Shown here piece by piece: positions 23,831 through 31,277 of a DNA stretch of 64,000 bases. How positions within the stretch are numbered: the first letter of the stretch is position 1; the number at the start of each line of letters is the position of its first letter. The position numbers and the translations under genes are program-made. The notes under the pieces were generated by a model. The model was not told the DNA's origin. It ran no database searches and was given only the letters and a program-made list of their open reading frames with translations. Source of the DNA: JBBKWJ01 sp037968895 (lineage in GTDB: Bacteria > Actinomycetota > Acidimicrobiia > Acidimicrobiales > SZUA-35); the NCBI GenBank assembly GCA_037968895.1, contig JBBKWJ010000286.1, positions 1 through 64,000 of the forward strand, given 5' to 3'.

Positions 23831-25051
23831 GTGTCAGAGACCACCCGATTCGGGTTCCGCATCAAGCCAGACGAGCGAGCAGACGCCGGCTGGCAGATTG
23901 ATGCCAGCCGCTTCGAACGCTTTCCCCAACGCGACGACGTCTTCAATCGTTCTTGGTGGGACGAGCGAATCCGCTCGACGACAACCGAACGCTTCTTTCA
24001 GTCATACCGAGAGCCGCTACTCGAATGGCGCAAGGCGAGAGGTTTCCGTCGCAAAGACTACGCGTTGCGAAACGCGGCCTGGCATGGCGCCGACATCTTC
24101 GCCGAACTGAAAGAAGCTGAAGATAGACGCGAGGGGTTCCTTGATCCTCTAAGCGTGTTGCGTGACGCCTCAGACGAGAAGATGCCGGTCGATGACCCGG
24201 TGCAAGAAGCGATTGAGCTTAAGCAGGTAGCCAAGACGCTCGGCGCGGACCTTGTTGGCATCACCTCGGCCGACGACCGCTGGCTTTATGCCAGTCGCTA
24301 CTCACGAGCGGTTGATGGCCCAAAGCCAAACCCGATGGACGAAAGCCTGACGCAAGTGATCGTCGTTGGCCAGGCGATGGACCGCTCCATGATCGCCACC
24401 GCACCTTCGGCTCTCGCAGGAGCCGCGACCGGGCTTGGCTACTCCCAAGATGTAATCGTGCTGCTTGCCATCTCGCAGTACATCAGGAACCTCGGCTACC
24501 AGGCGGTGCCAACGCTAAACGACACGGCCCTGGCTATTCCGTACGCCATCAAGGCCGGGCTCGGCGAATACGGCCGTCACGGACTTGTGATCACACCCGA
24601 GCACGGGTCAAACGTTCGATTCGGCAAGATCTTCACTGACCTTCCGCTGGCGATCGACTCGCCGATTCGTTTTGGTGTCGAGGAGATGTGCGGCCTCTGC
24701 AATGCCTGCGCCGAAGCCTGCCCGTCGAGCGCAATTCCCCACGACGAGCCGTCCGACCACCGGCACAACCAGTCGAACATCAAGGGGATCACCAAGTGGA
24801 CCGTCGATGGTGAAGCCTGCTTCGGCTATTGGGCCAAGATCAACAGCGACTGCTCGGTCTGCATCAGGGTCTGTCCTTACACTCGCGACTATTCGACGCT
24901 CGAGAGCAAGCTATGGAGCAGACTCGCACAAGGGCGAGGACGACGGCTTGCGCTGTGGTGGGACCGCCGCTCTGAACGAGGCGCTCGGGTGAAGAGTTCC
25001 GAATGGTGGGGTACGACCACTCCGGTGGAACTGACCGTCAAGCCGAGCTAG
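23831..25051 (+). CDS. Reductive dehalogenase-like corrinoid/iron-sulfur protein
   Basis: The 406-residue protein matches the core of RdhA reductive dehalogenases: AIPYAIKAGLGEYGRHGLVI, then TPEHGSNVRFGKIFTDLPL and PIRFGVEEMCGLCNACAEAC. A second cluster motif follows, a long-spaced Cys then CSVCIRVCP. These supply two [4Fe-4S] clusters next to a corrinoid. Unlike respiratory RdhAs it has no Tat signal, so it should be cytosolic, like catabolic aerobic RdhAs. It starts at GTG 23831, 31 nt after the cytochrome c gene on the same strand, and may share its transcript. The substrate is unknown, and a non-dehalogenating reductase role cannot be excluded. Epoxyqueuosine reductase is a more distant alternative. 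Confidence 0.82.
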   Translation: MSETTRFGFRIKPDERADAGWQIDASRFERFPQRDDVFNRSWWDERIRSTTTERFFQSYREPLLEWRKARGFRRKDYALRNAAWHGADIFAELKEAEDRREGFLDPLSVLRDASDEKMPVDDPVQEAIELKQVAKTLGADLVGITSADDRWLYASRYSRAVDGPKPNPMDESLTQVIVVGQAMDRSMIATAPSALAGAATGLGYSQDVIVLLAISQYIRNLGYQAVPTLNDTALAIPYAIKAGLGEYGRHGLVITPEHGSNVRFGKIFTDLPLAIDSPIRFGVEEMCGLCNACAEACPSSAIPHDEPSDHRHNQSNIKGITKWTVDGEACFGYWAKINSDCSVCIRVCPYTRDYSTLESKLWSRLAQGRGRRLALWWDRRSERGARVKSSEWWGTTTPVELTVKPS

Positions 25052-25144
25052 GAGTGTGGGTCTGAATCGGTTGACACAATCTCGGGAAGGACTCGATCTG
25101 GTTCGGTTGTTGACCCGTGTTGTAAGTGTCTAGTTGCTGACGGT

Positions 25145-26152
25145 TCAGTTGTTGCTTGAGGGATGCCGTCGCCAGTGACACGGAGCGCACCGCAGTTGCA
25201 GTTCGTCAACAACCGTTCGCCGGCTCGTCTCAAACTCAGGCACATGATCAAACGTCAGCAACTCGCGACGTCCGCAATCTACACACACCCGATCGCGTTC
25301 CTTGACCACTCGTTTCTGCCGCGTCGTGGGATGACGATGCTTGCCAGACACGTTGATTGGCTTGCTCTCCGCGTCGTGGATCATGGCTCGAATAGTGGCT
25401 GTGTCAGCGATCCGGCCAATAACGCTGTCGGGGATCGGTGTGCCGTCATCCATCGTCGTTCCGTCACCCCGCACATGCACCACAACCTCGGTGTTGATGG
25501 TCCCGGCACCCTCGTTCAGTAGTTCTTCCAAGGCGTCTGCGTGTTGTTGGGCCAGAGTCGGCCAGGTTCCGTCGGCCTGGCGGCGTGGCTTGGAGCGCAT
25601 CACCAAGCTGGTGATGATCGCAATGAACATCGAAGCCAACAACGGCGGTAACCGCATACTGATACTGACCATGCCGTCAGGGTCGTTACGCCATTTGATT
25701 GACCGCCGTTGCCGGTGAAATTTCTCTAACGCATCAGGGTCAGACGACTTCTGTAGCCATGCGGCGATCGCACGACCCAAATCAGCTGCCGAAACCGATT
25801 TGGCGAGGGCAACTAGTTCGGCTTCGTTCTCGACTGTGGCGACTCTGGTCAAGGTCCGGATCTTCGAATACGACAATTCACTCGCCTCAAACGCTGCCGC
25901 GGACGCGTGCAAAACCTGTAAACAACGCCCGATCCGGATCCATTCACGAGTTGTGCACGTTTCAACGTCAGCGATATCAGATAGCCATGAGGCAGCTGTT
26001 GGCGCACCTTCAAGTACCCATTCACCAGAGTCAGCGAACTGTGCGGCGAGGATCACTAACTCGTATTGGCTTCTGGCCCACACACCAGCGGTTTCGCGTA
26101 GTTTGGTCGCCAACGGCGACCGTGTTGATGGGGTTGAGAGTGTTGTGGTCAT
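25145..26152 (-). CDS. DUF222 / 13E12-family HNH endonuclease
   Basis: The 335-residue protein has the DUF222 region (about 15-230; SYSKIRTLTRVATVENEAEL, then MRLPPLLASMF) and a C-terminal HNH nuclease with CVDCGRRELLTFDHVPEF and CAPCHWRRH, keeping the zinc Cys pairs and the His/Asn metal site. This family is multicopy in actinobacteria and includes the REP13E12 proteins of M. tuberculosis. ATG 26152 has AAAGGCGG upstream, and the frame is open to 26263. A second, decayed copy lies at 52451, and both share an upstream sequence block. Confidence 0.88.
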   Translation of the reverse strand: MTTTLSTPSTRSPLATKLRETAGVWARSQYELVILAAQFADSGEWVLEGAPTAASWLSDIADVETCTTREWIRIGRCLQVLHASAAAFEASELSYSKIRTLTRVATVENEAELVALAKSVSAADLGRAIAAWLQKSSDPDALEKFHRQRRSIKWRNDPDGMVSISMRLPPLLASMFIAIITSLVMRSKPRRQADGTWPTLAQQHADALEELLNEGAGTINTEVVVHVRGDGTTMDDGTPIPDSVIGRIADTATIRAMIHDAESKPINVSGKHRHPTTRQKRVVKERDRVCVDCGRRELLTFDHVPEFETSRRTVVDELQLRCAPCHWRRHPSSNN

Positions 26153-26197
26153 TGAAGGTTCCGCCTTTCGTTTCGAGTGGCTGCCGATTGTGTGCCG

Positions 26198-26214
26198 CTC
26201 GAGCTCCGCTCGAG
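26198..26214. repeat. CTCGAG-CTCCG-CTCGAG inverted repeat beside the DUF222 gene
   Basis: Two copies of CTCGAG flank CTCCG, in the 5' region of the HNH gene, directly downstream of the conserved block. Similar CTCGCT(C/G)CGCTC motifs occur inside the decayed DUF222 copy at 52.6-53.4 kb. Confidence 0.45.
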
Positions 26215-26238
26215 TAAGCCTAATCAGGGGGTGTGACA
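26211..26238 (-). promoter_or_regulatory. Conserved block upstream of DUF222 gene, copy 1
   Basis: On the minus strand this begins TGTCACACCCCCT and ends TTACTCG, and it matches the block at 52423-52450 upstream of the decayed DUF222 gene (first 13 nt identical, then about 11 of 14 with one gap). In the second copy the ATG directly follows TTACTC. Here about 60 nt intervene before the start. It is likely a shared promoter or a mobilised 5' module. Confidence 0.5.
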
Positions 26239-26421
26239 CTCGAAGAACAGCCCTTTTCGTCACTACGAGTGGCTGTCACGCGTCCGCAGCCACGCCTCGA
26301 CCACCGAACGTGAGATATCCAGGAGGCATCGGTGAGCGTCTCGTCCGTGCGCCATCGGTGACGGCGAAGTAACGCACGCTAACCAGGATCAATAGCGACC
26401 CACGCTCCTAGTGAAGCCGAA

Positions 26422-27156
26422 CTAATACAGCCCGATCATTCGACCGGCCAACGCGAGAACAGAAACGACCAACACTGGGCGGATTACTCGCTCGCCGCCC
26501 TCGACTGCGAACTTCGCTCCGACGTAGCCACCAACCGCCATACCGGCGGCAAGCACAATGGCGGGTAACCAATCGACTTGTCCCTTGTAAATGAAGACTG
26601 GAACGGCGGTGATCGTGACCCCGAGGATCACCAGCGTCTTAATCGCGTTCGCCTCAACGAGGTCGAAGCCAGCGCGTGCCAGGATCAACAGAAGAATGAT
26701 CCCTACCCCCGCCTGGATAGAGCCCGCGTACACTCCGACAAGGAAAAATACGACGACCGAAAGCCACGTAGGCCAGGGCTGCGGAGCAGCGGTCGCCTTT
26801 GGCTTCCAGATAGCAATCACCAGCAACGGAATCATGAGTACGCCGAAGAGCCTCTCAAAGACCTTGTCGTCGACGTTCGAGATAATGGTTGCGCCAACCA
26901 GCCCGCCAACGACCGCGGGCACCACGACGGGCACGCTCCTCCGCCATACATCAACGCCGCGTTTCGCGTAGCTGTAGGCCGAGCTTGCGTTCTGTACCAA
27001 CACGGCAACTCGATTGGTGCCGTTGGCTACTAAGCCCTCAAGCCCGACGACGCTGAGCAACGGAACAGTGAGCAATGATCCGCCGCCAGCCATCGAGTTA
27101 ATCCCGCCAGCAAACACGCCGCCAATGAACACGAGGATGACGTTCAAAGCCGACAT
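26422..27156 (-). CDS. TauE/SafE-family membrane transporter
   Basis: The 244-residue protein is almost entirely hydrophobic, with about seven helices. Family signatures are GGVFAGGINSMAGGGSLLTVP near the N-terminus and GVYAGSIQAGVGIILLL in the second half, the paired repeats of TauE/SafE (DUF81) permeases. These export or import small anions such as sulfite, sulfoacetate or related organosulfur compounds. No neighbouring sulfur gene identifies the substrate. It is divergent from the gene at 27206. Confidence 0.88.
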   Translation of the reverse strand: MSALNVILVFIGGVFAGGINSMAGGGSLLTVPLLSVVGLEGLVANGTNRVAVLVQNASSAYSYAKRGVDVWRRSVPVVVPAVVGGLVGATIISNVDDKVFERLFGVLMIPLLVIAIWKPKATAAPQPWPTWLSVVVFFLVGVYAGSIQAGVGIILLLILARAGFDLVEANAIKTLVILGVTITAVPVFIYKGQVDWLPAIVLAAGMAVGGYVGAKFAVEGGERVIRPVLVVSVLALAGRMIGLY

Positions 27157-27205
27157 TCCTCGAAGCTACACCGCTTAGGGCAAAACCAGTGGAAGAATCG
27201 TCCCC

Positions 27206-28357
27206 ATGCGTAGAGGACTAGCTGGACTCATACTCGGCCTATCACTGGTGGTCGCCTCGTTGGCCTGGGCCGGGTTCGTGATGACCCACACCGTTCTCGA
27301 TCCAGATCGCTCCGAGCGTCTCGCCGATCAAGTACTTGACAACGAAACGTTGCGGGCCGCACTCGTGTCCCGGCTGACCGACTCGATCGCCGCCGCCCTG
27401 CCCGAAGGCACGCCGATCCCTCGCCAACAGCTTGAGGCCATTGCTGACACTGCACTCGACGACCCAACGGTCGAGAGCATGGTGCGCGACGGCCTTGTCG
27501 CATCACACCAGAACGCGCTAAACGGAGTCGACGACCCCGTCATCCTCAATGCGACTGCGCTCACCGTTGCCGCTCGAGCCGCGTTGGTGAGCGAGCGGCC
27601 CGAGCTTGACTCGGTGCTCCCCGAGGGACCGGCGCTTGCCATCGAGATGCCCTCAACTGGGCTGTCGTGGCTCGGAAGCGTGCGGACGTTCGTTATCCGC
27701 TTCACGTGGGGGGCGGCGCTCGTCGCGATTGTGGGAGCGCTCAGTTCGCTGATCGTGGCCAAGAACCGCGCTGCTGTCTTGCGCCGAGTGTCAGCCTGGG
27801 CGTTTGGCGCCGCAGCATTCTGGCTCGCCGTTGGGTACCTCATCCCCTATCTTGCAACCCGAGTCGGGCCGACGTCTTCTGCGGTCGCAACCGCCTTCAT
27901 CGACGTGCTCTTTGGTGCGATGATCCGACCTGCGATCCTCATGGCCGCATTCGGGCTATTGCTGCTTGGATTCTCGTTTGCCATTGCGGCGGTGCAAGAT
28001 CGACGGCCCGCTCGCCTGCTCCAACCCACACAAAAAAGGGTCCCTGCTCCCGTCGAGCCTCGGAAGGTGCCAAGGGCGGGCCAACAGTCAAACGTTCGCC
28101 GGGCACCAAGCGCGCAACCGCCCCATCAGCGCAGCGGTCATTCCCAAGGCGCTGATCACACGGCGGTTCAGCCGCGGCCGGCAACCCCCACCGCCTTTCC
28201 CGGATCCGCGGCAAGGCAGCCCCCAGCGGCAACACCGCCGACCCAACAATCACCCCAGCCAGCACAGCAGGCGCCAACGGCCGTGCCTCAACCGTCGCGC
28301 CAACAGCAGTCACGCTGGGTTGAGGGCGTCGGCTACGTGGACGAACCCGAGATCTGA
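27206..28357 (+). CDS. Membrane protein with Pro/Gln-rich C-terminal tail
   Basis: The 383-residue protein has an N-terminal helix (LAGLILGLSLVVASLAWAGF), an extracytoplasmic domain of about 130 residues, three further helices (about 155-270) and a cytosolic tail of about 105 residues dominated by P, Q, A and S. I do not recognise the family. The topology resembles integral membrane proteins with a large outside loop found in actinobacteria. GGAAGA precedes the ATG. The 3' end overlaps the convergent hydrolase gene by 25 nt. Confidence 0.75.
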   Translation: MRRGLAGLILGLSLVVASLAWAGFVMTHTVLDPDRSERLADQVLDNETLRAALVSRLTDSIAAALPEGTPIPRQQLEAIADTALDDPTVESMVRDGLVASHQNALNGVDDPVILNATALTVAARAALVSERPELDSVLPEGPALAIEMPSTGLSWLGSVRTFVIRFTWGAALVAIVGALSSLIVAKNRAAVLRRVSAWAFGAAAFWLAVGYLIPYLATRVGPTSSAVATAFIDVLFGAMIRPAILMAAFGLLLLGFSFAIAAVQDRRPARLLQPTQKRVPAPVEPRKVPRAGQQSNVRRAPSAQPPHQRSGHSQGADHTAVQPRPATPTAFPGSAARQPPAATPPTQQSPQPAQQAPTAVPQPSRQQQSRWVEGVGYVDEPEI

Positions 28358-29199
28358 CTCTCGGCTGAGGTTGCGAGCGCCGCCACCTGTGCGTCGAGCC
28401 AGGCAACCATCTCGGTCATGACCTCGACCTGCTCAGGCTCGTTGAAACACTCGTGGCGAAGGCCTGGCCACATTCGCCTGGTCACGTTGACGAGGCGGTC
28501 AAGCGGGGCTGAAGCCGCTGGCGGCACGAGCATGTCGGCCTCACCGTGCAGCACATACAGTGGCAACTTCAACAAGTGCAACTGGGCCGTTGTTGCTTTC
28601 ATTGTCTTGAAGATCTCAGCACCCAGTCGAGCGGTTGCCCCCTTGACGACCAAAGGGTCGTTCATATATGCCTCTTGTACCGCGACGTCTCGCGTAAGAA
28701 TGTCGCCGTCAATTTCGGCCGGGATGAATTGCTTGCCTCGCAACTTCCCAATGATCGGAGCCGCGTAGCGCTGCCATGCGGGGACGACGGCGGCCAAGGC
28801 CGGTGCACTCAGCACACCAAGATCTACCGCGGGCCGGTCGGCGACAAGATAGGTGGCCACAATGAGACCACCAAGCGAGTGGCCGAGCAGCCCAATCGGA
28901 ACACCAAGGGCTGAGCGTTCTTCGAGAAGCGCTTCGATGTCGTCGAGGTATTGGTCGAATGAGTCGACATACGCCCGCTCACCGCTCGACTGTCCGAATC
29001 CGCGATTGTCGGCGGCCAGCACGTCGTAGCCGTTGGCGGCAAGGAACTTACCGACGTGCTCATACCGCCCGGTGTGCTCGCCAATCCCGTGCACCAGCAG
29101 TATGGCGGCCTTCGGCTCATCGACTGGCCATCTGCGGCGAAGCTGGGTTCGACCATCGGAGGCCGACGCAAAGTATGGAGACACGAGGGGCTCAGTCAC
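28333..29199 (-). CDS. Alpha/beta hydrolase, monoacylglycerol lipase-like
   Basis: The 288-residue protein has LVHGIGEHTGRYEHVG (oxyanion-hole loop), LAADNRGFGQSSGERA, the nucleophile elbow GHSLGG, a late Asp in VLHGEADMLVP and the catalytic His in LRHECFNE. These are the hallmarks of monoacylglycerol lipases and lysophospholipases. GTG 29199 is chosen because a TACGAT box (29211-29206) ends 6 nt upstream, giving a leaderless start; the frame is open to 29241. Confidence 0.88.
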   Translation of the reverse strand: MTEPLVSPYFASASDGRTQLRRRWPVDEPKAAILLVHGIGEHTGRYEHVGKFLAANGYDVLAADNRGFGQSSGERAYVDSFDQYLDDIEALLEERSALGVPIGLLGHSLGGLIVATYLVADRPAVDLGVLSAPALAAVVPAWQRYAAPIIGKLRGKQFIPAEIDGDILTRDVAVQEAYMNDPLVVKGATARLGAEIFKTMKATTAQLHLLKLPLYVLHGEADMLVPPAASAPLDRLVNVTRRMWPGLRHECFNEPEQVEVMTEMVAWLDAQVAALATSAESQISGSST

Positions 29200-29306
29200 A
29201 GGACGATCGTAGCCATAACGGACTCGCCAGCCCCACCTCACAACCTGGGCTAATCTCTCGTGGATCGCACGCTTCAGCGCGACGACACACTCGGGAGCAC
29301 GCTGCC

Positions 29307-29669
29307 ATGCAACCTTCGCAGTTCCAGGCGATCCTTCTCGTTGCTGGTGGTGCCATAGTTGGCGCCGCCGTGCGTTATGGGGCGCAAGAGGTTGCAGGAA
29401 CCGGCTGGTGGGTCACTCTGATCCTCAACATCGTCGGCTCTGCCATAGTCGGTTGGATGATGGGTCGCCGACTCGAATTCGTCGATGGCATTTGGCTTGC
29501 GGGGGCCGTCGGCTTCTGTGGTGGCCTTACGACCTTCTCTGGGTTCGCCCTTCAGGTCGCCGAATACCTTTACCAAAGCCAGTGGCTGAGTGCGGCCGGG
29601 ATCGTGCTCAGCACCGTGGTTCTGGCTGTTGTTGGCGCCGGCGTCGGCTATCGGGCGGCAACGCAATGA
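29307..29669 (+). CDS. crcB: Fluoride channel subunit FluC/CrcB (first of a pair)
   Basis: The 120-residue, four-helix protein has GGAIVGAAVRYGAQ, the pore Asn in LILNIVGSAIVG and the GFCGGLTTFSGF break with the Phe-box residues. FluC proteins form dual-topology dimers that export fluoride. The ATG overlaps nothing upstream, and the stop overlaps the start of a second copy by 4 nt, suggesting an obligate heterodimer. I looked for a fluoride riboswitch in the 100 nt upstream and saw none. Confidence 0.92.
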   Translation: MQPSQFQAILLVAGGAIVGAAVRYGAQEVAGTGWWVTLILNIVGSAIVGWMMGRRLEFVDGIWLAGAVGFCGGLTTFSGFALQVAEYLYQSQWLSAAGIVLSTVVLAVVGAGVGYRAATQ

Positions 29670-30010
29670 TCGCCGTCTTGACCGTAATTGGGTTCATGGT
29701 CGCCGCCGGAATCGGGGGCAGCCTCCGCTGGATCAGTTCGGAATATGGCGACGGCGAGGCGCCACTTGGCACCTTTGCGGTCAACGTAGTCGCCTCACTG
29801 GTGCTCGGACTTCTCGTCGGCTTCGACGTCGGCGGAGAGTTGTTCTTCCAGGTAGCCCTTCTCGGCACGCTTTCGACCTGGTCAACGCTGGCCAACCAGG
29901 TGGCCAAGCTTCTTCGAGCGGGAAACGATGGTCTCGCGGCGGTCTACCTCTCGACCTCAATCGTTGCTGGTGTGTGCGCCGCCTGGGGTGGGCTACTCCT
30001 CGGCCGCTAG
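29666..30010 (+). CDS. crcB: Fluoride channel subunit FluC/CrcB (second of a pair)
   Basis: The 114-residue, four-helix protein is coupled to the first crcB by ATGA. It retains GGSLRW and FAVNVVASLVLGLLVG with the pore Asn, but the central motif is LGTLSTWSTLAN instead of GxxGGxTTFSTF, so one Phe-box residue is replaced. This matches the divergent partner of heterodimeric fluoride channels. The 3' end overlaps the convergent lipoprotein gene by 18 nt. Confidence 0.88.
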   Translation: MIAVLTVIGFMVAAGIGGSLRWISSEYGDGEAPLGTFAVNVVASLVLGLLVGFDVGGELFFQVALLGTLSTWSTLANQVAKLLRAGNDGLAAVYLSTSIVAGVCAAWGGLLLGR

Positions 30011-30295
30011 GCGAACCGCTTGACAATCGGCAGTTATGACCCCGACGACCTCGTTGGTGTCTGGGTCGACAATCTGAATCGTCCCTTCGACAAGCGACTC
30101 GTCTTCGAGACACTGGTCATCGGCCAATTGCTGGGCCTGAGCCCTGACTTCTGCATTCGGGTCGACATCGTCGGTATTCGAACCGTGCGGATCAACCACC
30201 GTCGTTGTGGTCGGACTCAGATCAACCGGGGTGGCGTCTTCGCCCGTGCAACCCACGCCGACGAGAAGTAGGGCGGCGGCCAGGAGAATTCGCAT
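29993..30295 (-). CDS. Small lipoprotein of unknown function
   Basis: The 100-residue protein has a signal peptide and lipobox (LLLVGVGC), a Thr/Asp-rich linker and a C-terminal domain of about 50 residues with two Cys that could pair. I do not recognise it. A TACGCT box ends 6 nt before ATG, fitting a leaderless promoter. It overlaps the second crcB gene tail-to-tail. Confidence 0.7.
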   Translation of the reverse strand: MRILLAAALLLVGVGCTGEDATPVDLSPTTTTVVDPHGSNTDDVDPNAEVRAQAQQLADDQCLEDESLVEGTIQIVDPDTNEVVGVITADCQAVRLAAEE

Positions 30296-30324
30296 CGACT
30301 CAGCGTAGAAGTTGAGAAACGAAA

Positions 30325-30350
30325 AGAGCCGCCCACGAGTGGACGGCTCT
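30325..30350 (-). terminator. Rho-independent terminator after the tRNA genes
   Basis: On the minus strand AGAGCCG pairs with CGGCTCT across an inner stem and short loop, followed by TTTTCGTTTC. It lies just downstream of tRNA-Glu and would end the tRNA transcript. It also lies only about 30 nt before the lipoprotein start. Confidence 0.7.
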
Positions 30351-30359
30351 GCTTCTCTG

Positions 30360-30432
30360 CACCCCGTACGGGATTTGAACCCGTGTTACCGCCGTGAGAG
30401 GGCGACGTCCTAGGCCGCTAGACGAACGGGGC
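30360..30432 (-). tRNA. tRNA-Glu (anticodon CTC)
   Basis: Read on the minus strand from 30432, the acceptor 5' strand GCCCCGT pairs with ACGGGGT (G1-U72 wobble). The T arm contains GGTTCAAATCC. The anticodon loop reads CTCTCAC with anticodon CTC. The length is 73 nt with discriminator G, and the 3' CCA is not encoded. It follows tRNA-Gln by about 80 nt. Confidence 0.93.
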
Positions 30433-30514
30433 CTGTTGTGCAGTTCAGCCCGAAGGCTGATTTCGCCAAGCGATCCTAACGACCCCCGCAGGAGAGGCCA
30501 ACATCGCTCGGTTG

Positions 30515-30586
30515 TTCGGAGGGGAGGACTTGAACCCCCAATGACTGGATCAGAACCAGTTGTGTTGCCAATTACACCACCCCCGA
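30515..30586 (-). tRNA. tRNA-Gln (anticodon CTG)
   Basis: Read on the minus strand from 30586, acceptor TCGGGGG pairs with CCTCCGA, the anticodon stem is ACTGG/CCAGT with loop TTCTGAT (anticodon CTG), and the T arm is GGGGG-TTCAAGT-CCTCC. It is 72 nt with discriminator A and no encoded CCA. It lies downstream of gltX and the YdcF-like gene on the same strand. Confidence 0.93.
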
Positions 30587-30659
30587 TCGGTGGTTCTCTT
30601 ACGAGAAGCCGTAATCGTAGCGGACCAACGCCAACGCTCCGACTTCTTTTCGAAGTTCG

Positions 30660-31274
30660 TTATCGGTCGTCGAGGAGCGCATCGAGGCGGCGGAAGCTGA
30701 GCACGCGGCCGACCGATACGGCGACGGTCTCGTGGACGAGGCGTCCAAAGGGCGCAGCCGACGCAGTTGGTGCCGCAGCTGCGTCTAGGCCAACTGACTC
30801 CGCCACCAATTCAGCCCGCCTGGCATGGTACGAATCAGTCACAACGACAACATCGGTGATATCTGGCACGAGGAACCGGGAGACCGCAGCCAGTGACTGG
30901 TATGTCGAGTCTCCCTGGACTTCGAGCAGCAAAGCTTCGTCAGGTATCCCGAGGGCACGCAAATAGTCGTATCCCGCCTTCGCCTCTGTCGTCCGATCCC
31001 CCACCTGGTTTCCGCCAGTCACGACGATCATCTCGATCGCCCCTGAAAAATATAGCTCAGCGCCAAGGTCGAGTCGCCCCGCAAAAACGGGAGAAGGTCG
31101 ACCGTCATACTGGGCGGCGCCGAGCACAATCGCCGCTTGCGCCTCCCCACCGAACGAGCGCCGCGAGGTCAACCAGATATCGACAAATGTCGAACCCACG
31201 TAGAGCAGAATCAACGCCGAGATCACCGAAAGCCAACGGACAATTCGACGTCGGCTGGATCTCGCTGCGGTCAT
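30660..31274 (-). CDS. YdcF/SanA-like (DUF218) membrane protein
   Basis: The 204-residue protein has one N-terminal helix (LSVISALILLYVGSTFV) and a DUF218 domain: AAIVLGAAQYDGRPSPVF, VVTGGNQVG, STYQSLAAVSRFL and VVVVTDSYHARRA. YdcF-like proteins bind nucleotides or act near cell-envelope synthesis (SanA/ElyC); the biochemical role is unsettled. Its start is 3 nt after the gltX stop, so it is in the gltX operon. Confidence 0.88.
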   Translation of the reverse strand: MTAARSSRRRIVRWLSVISALILLYVGSTFVDIWLTSRRSFGGEAQAAIVLGAAQYDGRPSPVFAGRLDLGAELYFSGAIEMIVVTGGNQVGDRTTEAKAGYDYLRALGIPDEALLLEVQGDSTYQSLAAVSRFLVPDITDVVVVTDSYHARRAELVAESVGLDAAAAPTASAAPFGRLVHETVAVSVGRVLSFRRLDALLDDR

Positions 31275-31277
31275 TGC

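Noticed and set aside
29200..29306. Possible fluoride riboswitch before crcB
   Set aside because: The conserved riboswitch sequence elements and pseudoknot halves are not visible in this interval.
30515..30586. tRNA-Gln as a possible integration site for a mobile element
   Set aside because: No integrase, direct repeat of the tRNA 3' end, or foreign block is seen next to it.
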